From an uncultured Sphaerochaeta sp. (GTDB lineage: Bacteria > Spirochaetota > Spirochaetia > Sphaerochaetales > Sphaerochaetaceae), in the NCBI RefSeq assembly GCF_963677075.1, contig NZ_OY781873.1:1550001-1614000 (forward strand): DNA of 64,000 nt, in the 5' to 3' direction. A program made the translations under genes and the position numbers. Below, one piece after another: positions 18,168 to 27,605 of this stretch; the first letter of the stretch is position 1; every line of letters begins with the position of its first letter. Under the pieces are notes generated by a model that was not told the origin of the DNA, ran no database searches, and saw only the letters and a list, made by a program, of their open reading frames with translations.

Positions 18168-18202
18168 TTGACATCGGCTGTATAAGTGTTAGTAAAGACT
18201 AA
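18168..18202 (+). promoter_or_regulatory. Promoter with overlapping palindromic operator before the acyl-CoA synthetase gene
   Basis: TTGACA (18168-18173), 16 bp, TAGTAA (18190-18195). The perfect inverted repeat TTAGT-AAAG-ACTAA (18189-18202) covers the -10 box and start region, the position of a repressor site. The GntR-family protein encoded just upstream is the obvious candidate. Confidence 0.55.
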
Positions 18203-18223
18203 TAGCTGATGAAGAGGAACATA

Positions 18224-20146
18224 ATGAAAAGAACTATCATAGAAATGCTGCACGAGGCTGCGAAGCGTTATGGTGATCGTACCTATACCAATACAAAGAC
18301 TGATGCAGGCTGGGTTGCTTGTTCTTTCAAGAAGACTGATGTGGAGTCCGATTATGTGGCTGCATATCTGCTCAACCATGGATTCAAGCCGCAGGATACC
18401 ATAGGCATTCTCAGTGAGGGAAAGAGTAGTTGGGTTACCTGTGAACTTGGCCTGATCAAGGCGAAGATGATTAGTGTGCCGCTCTCCATTAAGCTTACCC
18501 CTGAGGAAATTGCGTTCCGCATAAACCATAGTGAAGCTGTTGCTTTTGCAGTCTCTTCAAATACCCTCGGTAATGCAGTAAAGGCCCTTCCCATGTTCGA
18601 CCATCCTGTGATGTTCATCTACCTCGATGAGCAGGATGAGCGATTGGAAAAACAAGTTCGGGAAGCAGACTGGAAGCAGGATGCGAACTATGTTCCTTGG
18701 GAGACCCTGATGCTTGATGGGGCAAATCTTCTGGAGCAGAAACCTCGCCTGGTTAAGGACGCTGAAGAGTCCATTGAAGAGAATGATACGATCAATATCT
18801 GCTACACCAGTGGGACTACCGGTAATCCAAAGGGTATTATGCTTACCCATCTTAATTACTATGTGAATGTGCATGATGCCATCGACCTGTTTAAACTTCC
18901 CGATGCGAGTATGGAGACACTGGTTGTGCTTCCCGTTGATCATAGCTTTGCTCATACAGTGGGAATCTACACTGCACTGCTCAGGGGAATTACCTTGCAC
19001 TTTGTAGATTCCAGGGGCTCAAATGCCTCGATCATCAGGAACTTCCCGAAGAACCTCGTAGAAGTCAATCCATCCTTCCTTATGACTGTTCCCTCCATCA
19101 CGGGAAGTTTCATGAAGAAGATGATCCAGGGTATTCATCAGAAAGGACCCTTTGTAGAAGGTATTTTCAATCGTGGGCTTGAAGCTGGCATGCTTCGTAA
19201 TGGGGACGGCTTCCACAAGGGTGGTACCTGGGTGAAAATCAAGACCTGGTTCCCCTACACCTTGGCGAACCTCCTGGTTTTTCCGAAGCTCAGAGAAATC
19301 TTTGGGAATCGCATGCTCTATTGCGTGGGAGGGGGAGCTCTCCTGGAGGCAAAGCAACAGCGTTTCTTTGCAGCCATTGGCGTCCCTGTCTTCCAAGGCT
19401 ATGGGCTCACTGAGGCTGCCCCTATTATCAGCAGCAATTCCCCACACCGGTACAAGTTCGGTACCAGCGGAATGGTTGCAAAGAGTGAGATCTGTAAGAT
19501 CATGGTAGATGAGACCACCGAGGCAAAGACTGGTCAGCGCGGAGAGATTGTCATCAAGGGTGAGAATGTGATGAAGGGTTACTTCAAGAATCCCAAGGCA
19601 AGCGCAGAGGTTCTTAAAGATGGCTGGCTCTGGACAGGTGACCTCGGGTACTATGACGAAGATGGTTTCCTTGTGGTTACCGGTAGGGCGAAGGCACTCC
19701 TTATTGGTAAGGATGGAGAGAAGTACAGCCCTGAGGAGATCGAGGAGGTGATGATCAATCACTTGTCCATCATCAACCAACTGATGGTGTACAACGATCA
19801 TCAGGTCATAACCACTGCACTGGTTACCCTCAATGAGAGTGATGTAACTTCCCTGATCCAGGACAAGGGCTATTCTACTCCTGAACAGGCGCTTGATGGA
19901 ATCATCGCAGAGCTTCACTCCTATGAAACTCATGCCACAGCTATTCCTGATATGTGGATTCCCACTCGGTTTGCCTTGATTGAAAAACCATTCAGTGAGG
20001 CTGATGGACTGGTAAACTCCACCATGAAGCTCGTACGGTACAAGACAGCCGAGTTCTACAAGGACAGAATTGTCACGCTGTATGAGAGTGAAGAAGCCAA
20101 TCGAAAGGCAAACCTTGAGGTAGTAAAGAACCTGTTCTACAAATAA
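18224..20146 (+). CDS. Long-chain acyl-CoA synthetase (AMP-dependent ligase)
   Basis: Activates fatty acids to acyl-CoA through an acyl-adenylate. A 640-residue protein with the AMP-binding P-loop NICYTSGTTGNPKGIM, then FQGYGLTEAAP, and the hinge region WLWTGDLGYYDEDGFLVVTG followed by RAKALLIGKDGEKYSPEEIE. The ATG at 18224 was chosen because AGAGGA lies 5 nt upstream; an ATG at 18209 has no ribosome-binding site. The neighbouring lipoprotein and outer-membrane barrel suggest uptake of exogenous lipid (inference). Confidence 0.9.
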   Translation: MKRTIIEMLHEAAKRYGDRTYTNTKTDAGWVACSFKKTDVESDYVAAYLLNHGFKPQDTIGILSEGKSSWVTCELGLIKAKMISVPLSIKLTPEEIAFRINHSEAVAFAVSSNTLGNAVKALPMFDHPVMFIYLDEQDERLEKQVREADWKQDANYVPWETLMLDGANLLEQKPRLVKDAEESIEENDTINICYTSGTTGNPKGIMLTHLNYYVNVHDAIDLFKLPDASMETLVVLPVDHSFAHTVGIYTALLRGITLHFVDSRGSNASIIRNFPKNLVEVNPSFLMTVPSITGSFMKKMIQGIHQKGPFVEGIFNRGLEAGMLRNGDGFHKGGTWVKIKTWFPYTLANLLVFPKLREIFGNRMLYCVGGGALLEAKQQRFFAAIGVPVFQGYGLTEAAPIISSNSPHRYKFGTSGMVAKSEICKIMVDETTEAKTGQRGEIVIKGENVMKGYFKNPKASAEVLKDGWLWTGDLGYYDEDGFLVVTGRAKALLIGKDGEKYSPEEIEEVMINHLSIINQLMVYNDHQVITTALVTLNESDVTSLIQDKGYSTPEQALDGIIAELHSYETHATAIPDMWIPTRFALIEKPFSEADGLVNSTMKLVRYKTAEFYKDRIVTLYESEEANRKANLEVVKNLFYK

Positions 20147-20173
20147 TGAGAGTTTAACTAATTGGATAAGAAT

Positions 20174-20215
20174 CAAAGGGCAAGTGGATAAATAAGATTT
20201 CCGCTTGTCCTTTGG
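20174..20215 (+). terminator. Hairpin after the acyl-CoA synthetase gene
   Basis: A 14-bp stem CAAAGGGCAAGTGG/CCGCTTGTCCTTTG with two G-T pairs. The T-run after it is poor (GAGTTT), so read-through is possible. The rest of the 236-bp gap shows no gene. Confidence 0.55.
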
Positions 20216-20382
20216 AGTTTCAGAGTAGACAACTAGCATAAAATGTGTAACGCTTTGGTTGTAGAGACGTTTTACTAGTACAGGGTATGACATACCCAGT
20301 GGATTAATGGATTGATAACCTTTACTTGAAGAGGTGAGGGAACGGAACGATAAGAAGGGATTCCCCTCAGGAGGAGGACGTT

Positions 20383-21849
20383 ATGAAGAAGGCCTTAATA
20401 CCAATCTTGTTGGTACTGCTGCTGACCTTGGCATTTACCTCATGTGATGCCAACATCCGGCAAGACATCGCAGGTTTAATGGGTGATTTTAGTGAAAATG
20501 TGTATATAGCAAATGGATTCGTTGAAGCCAATACAGCCAATGCTGCAGCTGTGACGACAACCACTGCAAGTATTGGAACAGGCGACTCGGCTCAGACCGT
20601 TGTGAAGGACGAGAATATTACCACGTTCGGAGTTTCCGTGAAAGTGCCTGATGGGGTTACAAAGATAATCAAGCCCCAAACTGAGGCTGAACAGGAATCA
20701 ACAAAAGACAATCTTGCAACTGCTTTTGCTTCTCCTCCCCAGACTGAGGAGTTGGTAGAGTCCTTGAAGGCTCCAATTACCGATCCTGAACAGAAAGCTG
20801 CTGCAGAGGGTACGGTGATATTGTTCAATGCAACGTTGGAAAAGCTGAAGGATGATTTGGCCACAAACAACAAAGAATTGAGTGATACTCTTTCAGAGCT
20901 TGCTCTCCCAGAGATTGAGGAGGGTGAAACCTTAACTCAAGGTGATGTGCTGGTTCTTCAGATGATGACAAACCTTATCTCCAACACCGTTGCTACCTTG
21001 AATGAGGCTTCTAACGATAATCTAGGTAGTTCGATTGATATTTCAACTCCAGAGAACAAAGAGAAAGTCCTCTCTATTGTAGATGATGCCCTCTTTACTG
21101 CACAGGTAGCTGAGCAGCTCTCAGGAGCCGCAAGCATCGACTTCTCTGGTCAGTTGGACTTGGCTGCACTGCTTTCTGGAATGAACGATGATTCAAGTCA
21201 ATCTGTTTCCAGAGCAGAGGATGATAATGAGTTTGGAGATGTTATGGTCTCCTTCAACAATCTGATTCCAGATCTGCTTCCGGTGATGGGAATTACCGTT
21301 AGTGGAAATGATTTCACCTATACTCAATCAAAGTATAAGAGCTTCCTCATGAATCAGAAAGCCTATCGTGGTGCTATTGAGCATGCACTGCGGTTTGCTA
21401 GAGAGAGTGATTTGGAGCTTTCAGAGGTCCCGAATGCAAACTTCGATACCTCGACCTTGATCAAGTACATGCTCTCTGTGCTGATTACAGAACATCATGC
21501 ATATTGGGCAAGTGAAAAAATCACTTCTCCGAGACCTGAGGTTATTATTGCCGAGTTGCTTGACGATAATCCAGAAATTGGTCTTGGGACGATGGCTGAA
21601 GGATATGAACCAGTTGAGCCGACGATTACAGGGTTCTCCTATGGTGGGTTTGAGCAGTTCCTGCATGATGGGACGACAGAAAAGCCACGGTCATATGCCT
21701 ATTACAAGGCTATCGTGGAGAATCTGCAAGCACTCAATTCAATCAACGGTATTACTCAGCTGGATGAATTGCTTGATGATTTGCTTGATGATACAAATGC
21801 AGACAATCTTGAATCAATGTATGATGATTGGGATTCAACGAGTAATTAA
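20383..21849 (+). CDS. Predicted lipoprotein of unknown function
   Basis: A 488-residue exported protein. MKKALIPILLVLLLTLAFTS then Cys21 is a signal peptide with a lipobox (FTSC). The mature part is acidic, rich in Thr, Asp and Glu, and largely helical, with an Asp/Leu-rich C terminus (LDELLDDLLDDTNADN). No catalytic family is recognised. The next gene, an outer-membrane barrel, starts 15 bp after the stop, so the two probably act together at the outer membrane. AGGAGGAGG precedes the ATG. Confidence 0.85.
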   Translation: MKKALIPILLVLLLTLAFTSCDANIRQDIAGLMGDFSENVYIANGFVEANTANAAAVTTTTASIGTGDSAQTVVKDENITTFGVSVKVPDGVTKIIKPQTEAEQESTKDNLATAFASPPQTEELVESLKAPITDPEQKAAAEGTVILFNATLEKLKDDLATNNKELSDTLSELALPEIEEGETLTQGDVLVLQMMTNLISNTVATLNEASNDNLGSSIDISTPENKEKVLSIVDDALFTAQVAEQLSGAASIDFSGQLDLAALLSGMNDDSSQSVSRAEDDNEFGDVMVSFNNLIPDLLPVMGITVSGNDFTYTQSKYKSFLMNQKAYRGAIEHALRFARESDLELSEVPNANFDTSTLIKYMLSVLITEHHAYWASEKITSPRPEVIIAELLDDNPEIGLGTMAEGYEPVEPTITGFSYGGFEQFLHDGTTEKPRSYAYYKAIVENLQALNSINGITQLDELLDDLLDDTNADNLESMYDDWDSTSN

Positions 21850-21864
21850 GGGAGGAGAGGTACC

Positions 21865-23136
21865 ATGAAGACGAAAATAACGATAATTACAATGGTTGCA
21901 TTGTTCATGATTGCGGCTCCTCTGCTTGCAGTGAGTGCATACGATCCTGAATCGAATGTTGTCTATGCCCAGGCAGCGGAACCCTTTGTGGGAACCAGTG
22001 TACGGGTATTGGGCATGGGTGGTGCAGGGCTGGGTGTGAAAGGCTATCATGATAGCTTCCTGATCAACCCGGCAAACCTGACCAAGAGTGGATTTAAGTT
22101 CTCTCTCCCCTCGGTAACCGTTACCGCTTATAGTCCCAAGGCAATCTTGGAGAGTGGGGCGATTGAGGAATTTGAGGAGGGAACGGATGAGTCAATGGTT
22201 AGTGGTGCTCAGAAGTTCTTGGCAACCATCAAGAAAGGATATGGAGATGTGCTGACTACAGATGTTTCCACTACCTTGACGATTGGAAGCTTTGGATTGT
22301 CCTTGCAGGCTCAGGAACGCCTGATGTCCTATAAGACTGGTGCAGATATGCTGAGTACCAACCTGATTGCTCAGGTAACCACTGCAGCTACTGCTGGACT
22401 TGGATTCAGAATCGGACTTGTACCTGACAAGATCAGCATCGACCTTGGTGTAACAGCTCAGGCTGTCTATAAGGCATACTATAAAGCACAGAGCGCATCA
22501 TCCATTACTGATATGATGGCGGATGATGATGCAGATCCAGCAGTCAAGTTTATCAATGAGACTCCGATTGTTGCAGGGTATGCCCTCCCCATCTCTGCTG
22601 GTGTGAACGTAAATCTTCCAGCTGGTTTGAGATTGTCTGCAGCTGCAAAAAACTTCAATGGTAACTACACCATGAACACGTACTATTCAGTCAATGACTG
22701 GGCTGAAGAGGTTCTTGGGGACAGAATCACTGATGATGCTGATGATTCAGGCGCCACCAATACCATAGAAGATGAGTGGACTATCGAGTCCGATTGGAGA
22801 CTGGACGCAGGACTTACCTGGGCACCGAACATCGGCTCCCTGATCAGACCTGTTCTTGCAGTCGATGTTGTCGATGTCATGTCCATGAGTGGTTTGCAGG
22901 GTGATGACTTGAAGCGGGCATTCTATGAACAGACCCGCCTTGGTGCATCAGTCAGACTCTTGAGCATCCTTGATGTTCGTGGTGGTATCAGCCAGGGCTA
23001 CAAGTCCATCGGTGCTGGATTCGATCTTCTGATCTTCCACATTGATGCTGCCTACTATGTACAGGAATATGGAGCGAGTATCGGTGACAAGCCAATCGAT
23101 GCACTTTCACTGAGATTCTCACTCTTCTCTCGCTAG
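21865..23136 (+). CDS. Outer-membrane beta-barrel protein (FadL/PorV/UPF0164-like)
   Basis: A 423-residue exported protein. A signal peptide (cleavage near LLAVSA) leads to VRVLGMGGAGLGVKGYHDSF, very like the N-terminal hatch of FadL-superfamily barrels such as spirochaete UPF0164 proteins; alternating beta-strand patterns follow, and the protein ends LRFSLFSR. FadL relatives carry fatty acids or other hydrophobic molecules. Its place beside a lipoprotein and an acyl-CoA synthetase suits lipid uptake, but the substrate is inferred only. Confidence 0.75.
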   Translation: MKTKITIITMVALFMIAAPLLAVSAYDPESNVVYAQAAEPFVGTSVRVLGMGGAGLGVKGYHDSFLINPANLTKSGFKFSLPSVTVTAYSPKAILESGAIEEFEEGTDESMVSGAQKFLATIKKGYGDVLTTDVSTTLTIGSFGLSLQAQERLMSYKTGADMLSTNLIAQVTTAATAGLGFRIGLVPDKISIDLGVTAQAVYKAYYKAQSASSITDMMADDDADPAVKFINETPIVAGYALPISAGVNVNLPAGLRLSAAAKNFNGNYTMNTYYSVNDWAEEVLGDRITDDADDSGATNTIEDEWTIESDWRLDAGLTWAPNIGSLIRPVLAVDVVDVMSMSGLQGDDLKRAFYEQTRLGASVRLLSILDVRGGISQGYKSIGAGFDLLIFHIDAAYYVQEYGASIGDKPIDALSLRFSLFSR

Positions 23137-23156
23137 TGTCGTGCTTCTTACTCACG

Positions 23157-23194
23157 GAATGCCCTCCCTGGAAAGGAGGGCATTCGCATGTTTT
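23157..23194 (+). terminator. Intrinsic terminator after the beta-barrel gene
   Basis: A perfect 11-bp stem GAATGCCCTCC/GGAGGGCATTC with a 7-nt loop, then GCATGTTTT. Confidence 0.85.
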
Positions 23195-23347
23195 AACTTC
23201 TTCTTACTGATAGGTTCTGTTATATTAATAACAAACTGTAAGAAAATTTACAAAAAAGCTCTTTTTAACCTTTCCTTTGTTACAAAACTCATGATATAGT
23301 CTCCATACAATCACACTTCAGGGTTTTCACCCGTATGAGAGGTCAAT

Positions 23348-24967
23348 ATGACAAGTTTTGGAATTTGGGGACTCATTCCTCCCGTTCTTACCATTACCCT
23401 TGCATTTATTACCAAGGATGTAATGGTTTCCCTGTTTCTTGGGATTTTTTCTGGTGCGTTGATCGTGGCAGGGGGGAATCCTCTGGTAGCAATCATCAAT
23501 CTTACCGACATGATCGCCGGTTCCCTCAATGATGGATGGAACATTCGAATCTTCCTTTTCTGTGCCTTGCTTGGAGGCATGGTAGGTATGCTCAGTAAGA
23601 CAGGATCAGCTCATGCCTTCGGGCGTTGGGCAGCAGATAAGCTGCATACCGAGAAGACCAGCCTCTTGATGACTTGGTTCTGTGGTCTGTTGATCTTCAT
23701 TGATGACTACTTCAATAGCCTTGCAGTAGGAACGGTTATGCGTCCTATTACGGACAAGAACAAGATTTCCCGTGCACAGCTTGCATATGTTCTGGACTCC
23801 ACAGCAGCTCCTGTATGTATCCTTGTTCCCATCTCAAGTTGGGTTATCACCGTCATGTCCATTGTGAAAGGATCTGAAGGATTTGACACTTTGGGAGTCA
23901 GTGAATTTTCCTTCTTTATCCGGTCAGTTCCCTATAACCTGTATGCACTTCTTACCATCATCATGGTATTGGTCATCATCCTGAGCGGAAGGAACTTTGG
24001 TCCTATGGCTAGGAGCATTGCCTATGCCAAGGAAACTGGTAACCTGTACAACGAGACCTATGGTCCGGCTCCAGGTGAGATCGACATCGATGGGGATGTG
24101 AATGCTGCCAAGGCAAAGCCTCTGGATATGCTCTTCCCGATTATTGTTCTCATTGTTTCAGCGGTTATCCTGTTCCCTGTCACTACCTACCTCTCATCCA
24201 TAGATGGGGAGACCATTACCAGTGTCGGTGCTGCAGCTGCTTCCATGTCTCTCGGTGATGCTTTCAACAATACCGATGCCTCAATGGCACTGTTCTATGC
24301 TGTTATCTTTACCTTGGTGATTACGTACATCTACTACACTGCTCGTAAGCTCTTTACGATCAAGGGAGCAAGTGAGGCAATTACCGATGGCATCAAGAGT
24401 ATGGTTCCCGCCCTTATCATTCTTACCATGGCATGGACCATTGGTGGGGTTATCAAGAACAGTCCTGCTGATGGTGGCCTTGGATTGGCTTCCTACCTCA
24501 GTGATGTTGTTGTCGGTGGTGGATTCCCGATTGCTCTTGTTCCTGTTATTGCCTTTGTGCTCTCTGCTTTGATTGCCTTCTCAACTGGTACAAGCTGGGG
24601 AACCTTTGCCATCATGATCCCGATCGTTATGCCTATCGCTGTCGGTCTTGCCCAGGCAAAGGGCCTTGCAGACGCAGGTTTGCTCAATGCAGCTATGATC
24701 AGCGTGAGTGCAGTACTCGGTGGATCAGTCTTTGGTGACCATGCCTCCCCGATCAGTGATACAACTATCTTGAGTTCCACTGGAGCTGGGTGTCCACACC
24801 TTGAGCACGTTGCAACCCAGATGCCTTACGCAATAACCTCTGCAGGCTGTGCTATGATTGGGTTTGTTGTAGGTGGAATCTTCCTGAATGTTCTGGCAGC
24901 TTGGATTGTCACCTTGGCTGTTTTTGCAGCAGCCATGATCTTCCTTCCCAAAATCCTGAACAAGTAA
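23348..24967 (+). CDS. Na+/H+ antiporter, NhaC family
   Basis: A 539-residue inner-membrane protein with about 12-14 hydrophobic helices. Typical NhaC landmarks are present: LIFIDDYFNSLAVGTVMRPI, LDSTAAPVCILVPISSWVI, FSTGTSWGTFAIMIPIVMPI and GGSVFGDHASPISDTTILSS. It exchanges cations for protons and may help with pH or sodium balance; family members also carry organic acids. The ATG at 23348 follows GAGAGGTC. A TATAGT (23295-23300) may be its -10 box, but no good -35 box is seen. Confidence 0.92.
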   Translation: MTSFGIWGLIPPVLTITLAFITKDVMVSLFLGIFSGALIVAGGNPLVAIINLTDMIAGSLNDGWNIRIFLFCALLGGMVGMLSKTGSAHAFGRWAADKLHTEKTSLLMTWFCGLLIFIDDYFNSLAVGTVMRPITDKNKISRAQLAYVLDSTAAPVCILVPISSWVITVMSIVKGSEGFDTLGVSEFSFFIRSVPYNLYALLTIIMVLVIILSGRNFGPMARSIAYAKETGNLYNETYGPAPGEIDIDGDVNAAKAKPLDMLFPIIVLIVSAVILFPVTTYLSSIDGETITSVGAAAASMSLGDAFNNTDASMALFYAVIFTLVITYIYYTARKLFTIKGASEAITDGIKSMVPALIILTMAWTIGGVIKNSPADGGLGLASYLSDVVVGGGFPIALVPVIAFVLSALIAFSTGTSWGTFAIMIPIVMPIAVGLAQAKGLADAGLLNAAMISVSAVLGGSVFGDHASPISDTTILSSTGAGCPHLEHVATQMPYAITSAGCAMIGFVVGGIFLNVLAAWIVTLAVFAAAMIFLPKILNK

Positions 24968-24983
24968 TCTACAATTCACTACC

Positions 24984-25015
24984 AAGTAGGCCCGCCTAGC
25001 AAGGTGGGCTTACTT
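24984..25015 (+). terminator. Hairpin after the antiporter gene
   Basis: A 13-bp stem AAGTAGGCCCGCC/GGTGGGCTTACTT with a 6-nt loop; the following GCTCT is a weak T-run. Confidence 0.65.
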
Positions 25016-25059
25016 GCTCTATGAGGCCAAGCGAACTATACTTTGGCTTGGAGGCTGAT

Positions 25060-26271
25060 ATGGACATTGTACAAATAAAAGGACATATCAAGGAGTATGA
25101 CTGGGGAAACACCTCATTCATTCCTGCGCTGTTGGGTGTTCCAGAGGATGGAAAAGCCAAGGCAGAGCTTTGGTTTGGTACCCATCCCTCTGGGGATGCA
25201 ATCGTGATGGAAACAAACCAGAATCTTTCCTCCTTCCTGAAAGGGGACAGTGAGCATTGGTTCGGAGAGGACCACGTTGAATCCTTTGGGGATGAGTTGC
25301 CACTCCTATTCAAGGTTCTGGCAATTGAGAAACCCCTCTCCATTCAGGTTCACCCTGATAAGCTTCAGGCTAAGGCAGGGTGGGAGTGGGAAGAAATTAT
25401 CCGTAAGCGACTTCCCCAGGAACTCTGGAACTACAAAGACCCCAATCGTAAGGCGGAAGTCATCTATGCACTTACCCCGATTACCGCAATGTGTGGATTT
25501 CGTCCCCTGGGTCAAATCATACCCATACTGAAGCTTTTGTTGCCTAAGGCATATGAGAACCATTTCTCTTATCTTGATGAATCAGGGGTTGATGATGATG
25601 AGAAGCTTGCCCGGTTGTTCAAGCAACTGTACACCATGAACAAGGAAACGTTGTCTTCGCTGATTGATGAATATATCGCTTCCTTGAAAGCACATGAAGA
25701 GTTGCCCACCAGTACCGCTGATGGACGTTTTCTTGAGAGCAAGGGGATCGTTCTTGCAAGCTATGTTACCTATCCCCATGACCCAGGACTATTTTGCCCA
25801 TTCTTGCTGAACGTTAAACATCTTGAAAAGGGAGAAGCCCTCTATCTTGCACCAGGGACCTTGCATGCCTATGTTATGGGCAATGGCATTGAGCTAATGA
25901 GTGCATCGGACAATGTGCTTCGCGGAGGACTTACCAACAAGAAGGTAGATGTCAAGGAATTGATGAAGGTCACAGAGATAAAGGGAAAAGAGGTAGAGAA
26001 GGTGCAGATGTTGCGTGGGACCTCAGGGCGAATGCATCTTCTCACTCCTACCGAGGAGTTCCACTTGATGGTCCTGTCCAGTGGAACCTATGAGATTACT
26101 GACCGTAGGAGTATCGAGTTACTGTTTGTTGGTGAGGGAAGTGCCCAGTTTATCTCTGAGAAGGAGAAGCGGCCCCTGCAGAAAGGTAGTTGTCATGTGG
26201 TAGCAGCCTCTCTTGGCTCCTATACCCTGCAAGTGGAGGGAATGCTGTTTATTGCTGATGTTCCCAGATGA
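25060..26271 (+). CDS. manA: Mannose-6-phosphate isomerase, class I
   Basis: Interconverts mannose-6-phosphate and fructose-6-phosphate in the cytoplasm using zinc. The 403-residue product shows the type I signatures: WGNTSFIP near the start, the metal-binding KPLSIQVHPDK, and PGTLHAYVMGNGIELMSASDN near residue 270. GGAGG lies 5 nt before the ATG at 25060; an ATG at 25021 in frame would add 13 residues but has no ribosome-binding site and overlaps the preceding terminator. Length is usual for the bacterial class I enzyme. Confidence 0.93.
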   Translation: MDIVQIKGHIKEYDWGNTSFIPALLGVPEDGKAKAELWFGTHPSGDAIVMETNQNLSSFLKGDSEHWFGEDHVESFGDELPLLFKVLAIEKPLSIQVHPDKLQAKAGWEWEEIIRKRLPQELWNYKDPNRKAEVIYALTPITAMCGFRPLGQIIPILKLLLPKAYENHFSYLDESGVDDDEKLARLFKQLYTMNKETLSSLIDEYIASLKAHEELPTSTADGRFLESKGIVLASYVTYPHDPGLFCPFLLNVKHLEKGEALYLAPGTLHAYVMGNGIELMSASDNVLRGGLTNKKVDVKELMKVTEIKGKEVEKVQMLRGTSGRMHLLTPTEEFHLMVLSSGTYEITDRRSIELLFVGEGSAQFISEKEKRPLQKGSCHVVAASLGSYTLQVEGMLFIADVPR

Positions 26272-26294
26272 CGGAATATTTCGGTTTTTTTGGG

Positions 26295-26324
26295 TTGGAA
26301 TGAGTATCTGAGCAGTGATATAGT
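26295..26324 (+). promoter_or_regulatory. Promoter predicting a leaderless mRNA (UPF0597 gene)
   Basis: TTGGAA (26295-26300), 18 bp, TATAGT (26319-26324). The ATG at 26331 lies 6 nt after the -10 box and has no ribosome-binding site, so transcription should start at or next to the start codon. Confidence 0.6.
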
Positions 26325-26330
26325 ACAAAT

Positions 26331-27605
26331 ATGGATAAATACCTCAAAATATTGCGAAAAGAGTTGCGTCCCGCAATGGGATGCACTGAACCCGCAGCCT
26401 CAGCTCTCGCTGGTGCAAAGGCTGCGGAACTATTAGGACAGGTACCTACCTCCTTGGAGATTTGTACCAGTCGAGACATGGTCAAGAATGCAATGGGTGT
26501 GGGTATCCCTAACTGCTCCCTGAAGGGGATTCAAGCAGCAGTGGCTCTTGGAGCAAGTGGGGGAGACAGTGAGAAGGGGTTGAGTATTCTCAGCAGCCTT
26601 AGCGAGGAGCAAATAGAGAAGGCTTCAGCAATTCCAGTCTCTCTTGTTATTGAAAGCGGTGTCCCTTCTCTGTATATCAAGGTTACTGCAAAAGCGGGAG
26701 ATGATGTTGCCATTGCCACTATCAGTGGGGAGCATGACCGGTTCAGTTGCCTGCAGCATAATACTTCTGTTTTACGCGAACTGGCAGTTGATGCCTGTGG
26801 TACAGAACTGGAAGTGGAGGATATGCAATTTCTCGGTTCTGCAAGTCTTGCTGATCTACTCACTTGGGTGAAGCAGGCACCCCAGGAGGCAATCGACCTG
26901 GTTCTGGATGCAAAGGAGACCAACATCGCCATTGCACGACATGCTCTCGATGAGGAGTATGGCCTTTCTGTGGGGAGGATTGCTGCTGAGCCGATTGGGA
27001 AAGAACCAAGCAGCCTATCAGAGGCGTTCAGCTTGGGCTCAGCGATGGCTGCAGCTGCCAGTGACGCAAGAATGGCTGGATGCCCCTTGCCGGTGATTAT
27101 CAACAGTGGTAGTGGGAACCAGGGTATCACCTTGACCGTACCTATAGCGGTAGTTGCAGCATATTTAAAGAAAGATGATGAACAGCTTGGAAGGGCTTTA
27201 TTGCTTAGTCAGCTGATAGGATTGGGTTTGACTGCTAGGAAAGACCGGCTAAGTGCTCTCTGTGGTGCCTTTACAGCCTCCATTGGGACGGCTTGTGGAT
27301 TGGTGTATTTGCTGGGAGGAAACCTGGAAGAGATGGACCGTGCCTTCAACACCATGGTCGGAAATCTTACTGGGATTATCTGTGATGGGGCCAAGTCCAC
27401 CTGTGCCCTGAAGATCTATAGTTGTGTGGAAGCGGCAAACCTTGCCTGCAAACTTGCATTCCGCGGTCTTTCCCCAGGAAGTGAGAGCGGAATCGTTGGA
27501 AAGTCGAGTATGGAGAGTATGGATTTTCTCTCCAGAATCAGTCATGAAGGGATGGAGGAAACAGACAAAACGATTCTCTCCATCATGTTGGGAAAACAAT
27601 TGTGA
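26331..27605 (+). CDS. UPF0597 family protein, L-cysteine desulfidase/serine dehydratase-like
   Basis: A 424-residue cytoplasmic protein of the CyuA/YhaM (UPF0597) family. The opening LRPAMGCTEPAASALAGA and the segment NSGSGNQGITLTVPI are hallmarks, and conserved cysteines (for example in CTEP and CDGAKSTC) probably bind an iron-sulfur cluster. Characterised relatives break down L-cysteine to pyruvate, ammonia and sulfide. The exact substrate here is inferred. The gene ends with an ATTGTGA overlap into the exonuclease gene. Confidence 0.85.
   Translation: MDKYLKILRKELRPAMGCTEPAASALAGAKAAELLGQVPTSLEICTSRDMVKNAMGVGIPNCSLKGIQAAVALGASGGDSEKGLSILSSLSEEQIEKASAIPVSLVIESGVPSLYIKVTAKAGDDVAIATISGEHDRFSCLQHNTSVLRELAVDACGTELEVEDMQFLGSASLADLLTWVKQAPQEAIDLVLDAKETNIAIARHALDEEYGLSVGRIAAEPIGKEPSSLSEAFSLGSAMAAAASDARMAGCPLPVIINSGSGNQGITLTVPIAVVAAYLKKDDEQLGRALLLSQLIGLGLTARKDRLSALCGAFTASIGTACGLVYLLGGNLEEMDRAFNTMVGNLTGIICDGAKSTCALKIYSCVEAANLACKLAFRGLSPGSESGIVGKSSMESMDFLSRISHEGMEETDKTILSIMLGKQL

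Noticed and set aside
19019..20293. 424-codon open frame antisense to the acyl-CoA synthetase gene
   Set aside because: The sense frame has all AMP-ligase motifs and a ribosome-binding site; the antisense frame has no recognisable motifs and is a codon-bias shadow.
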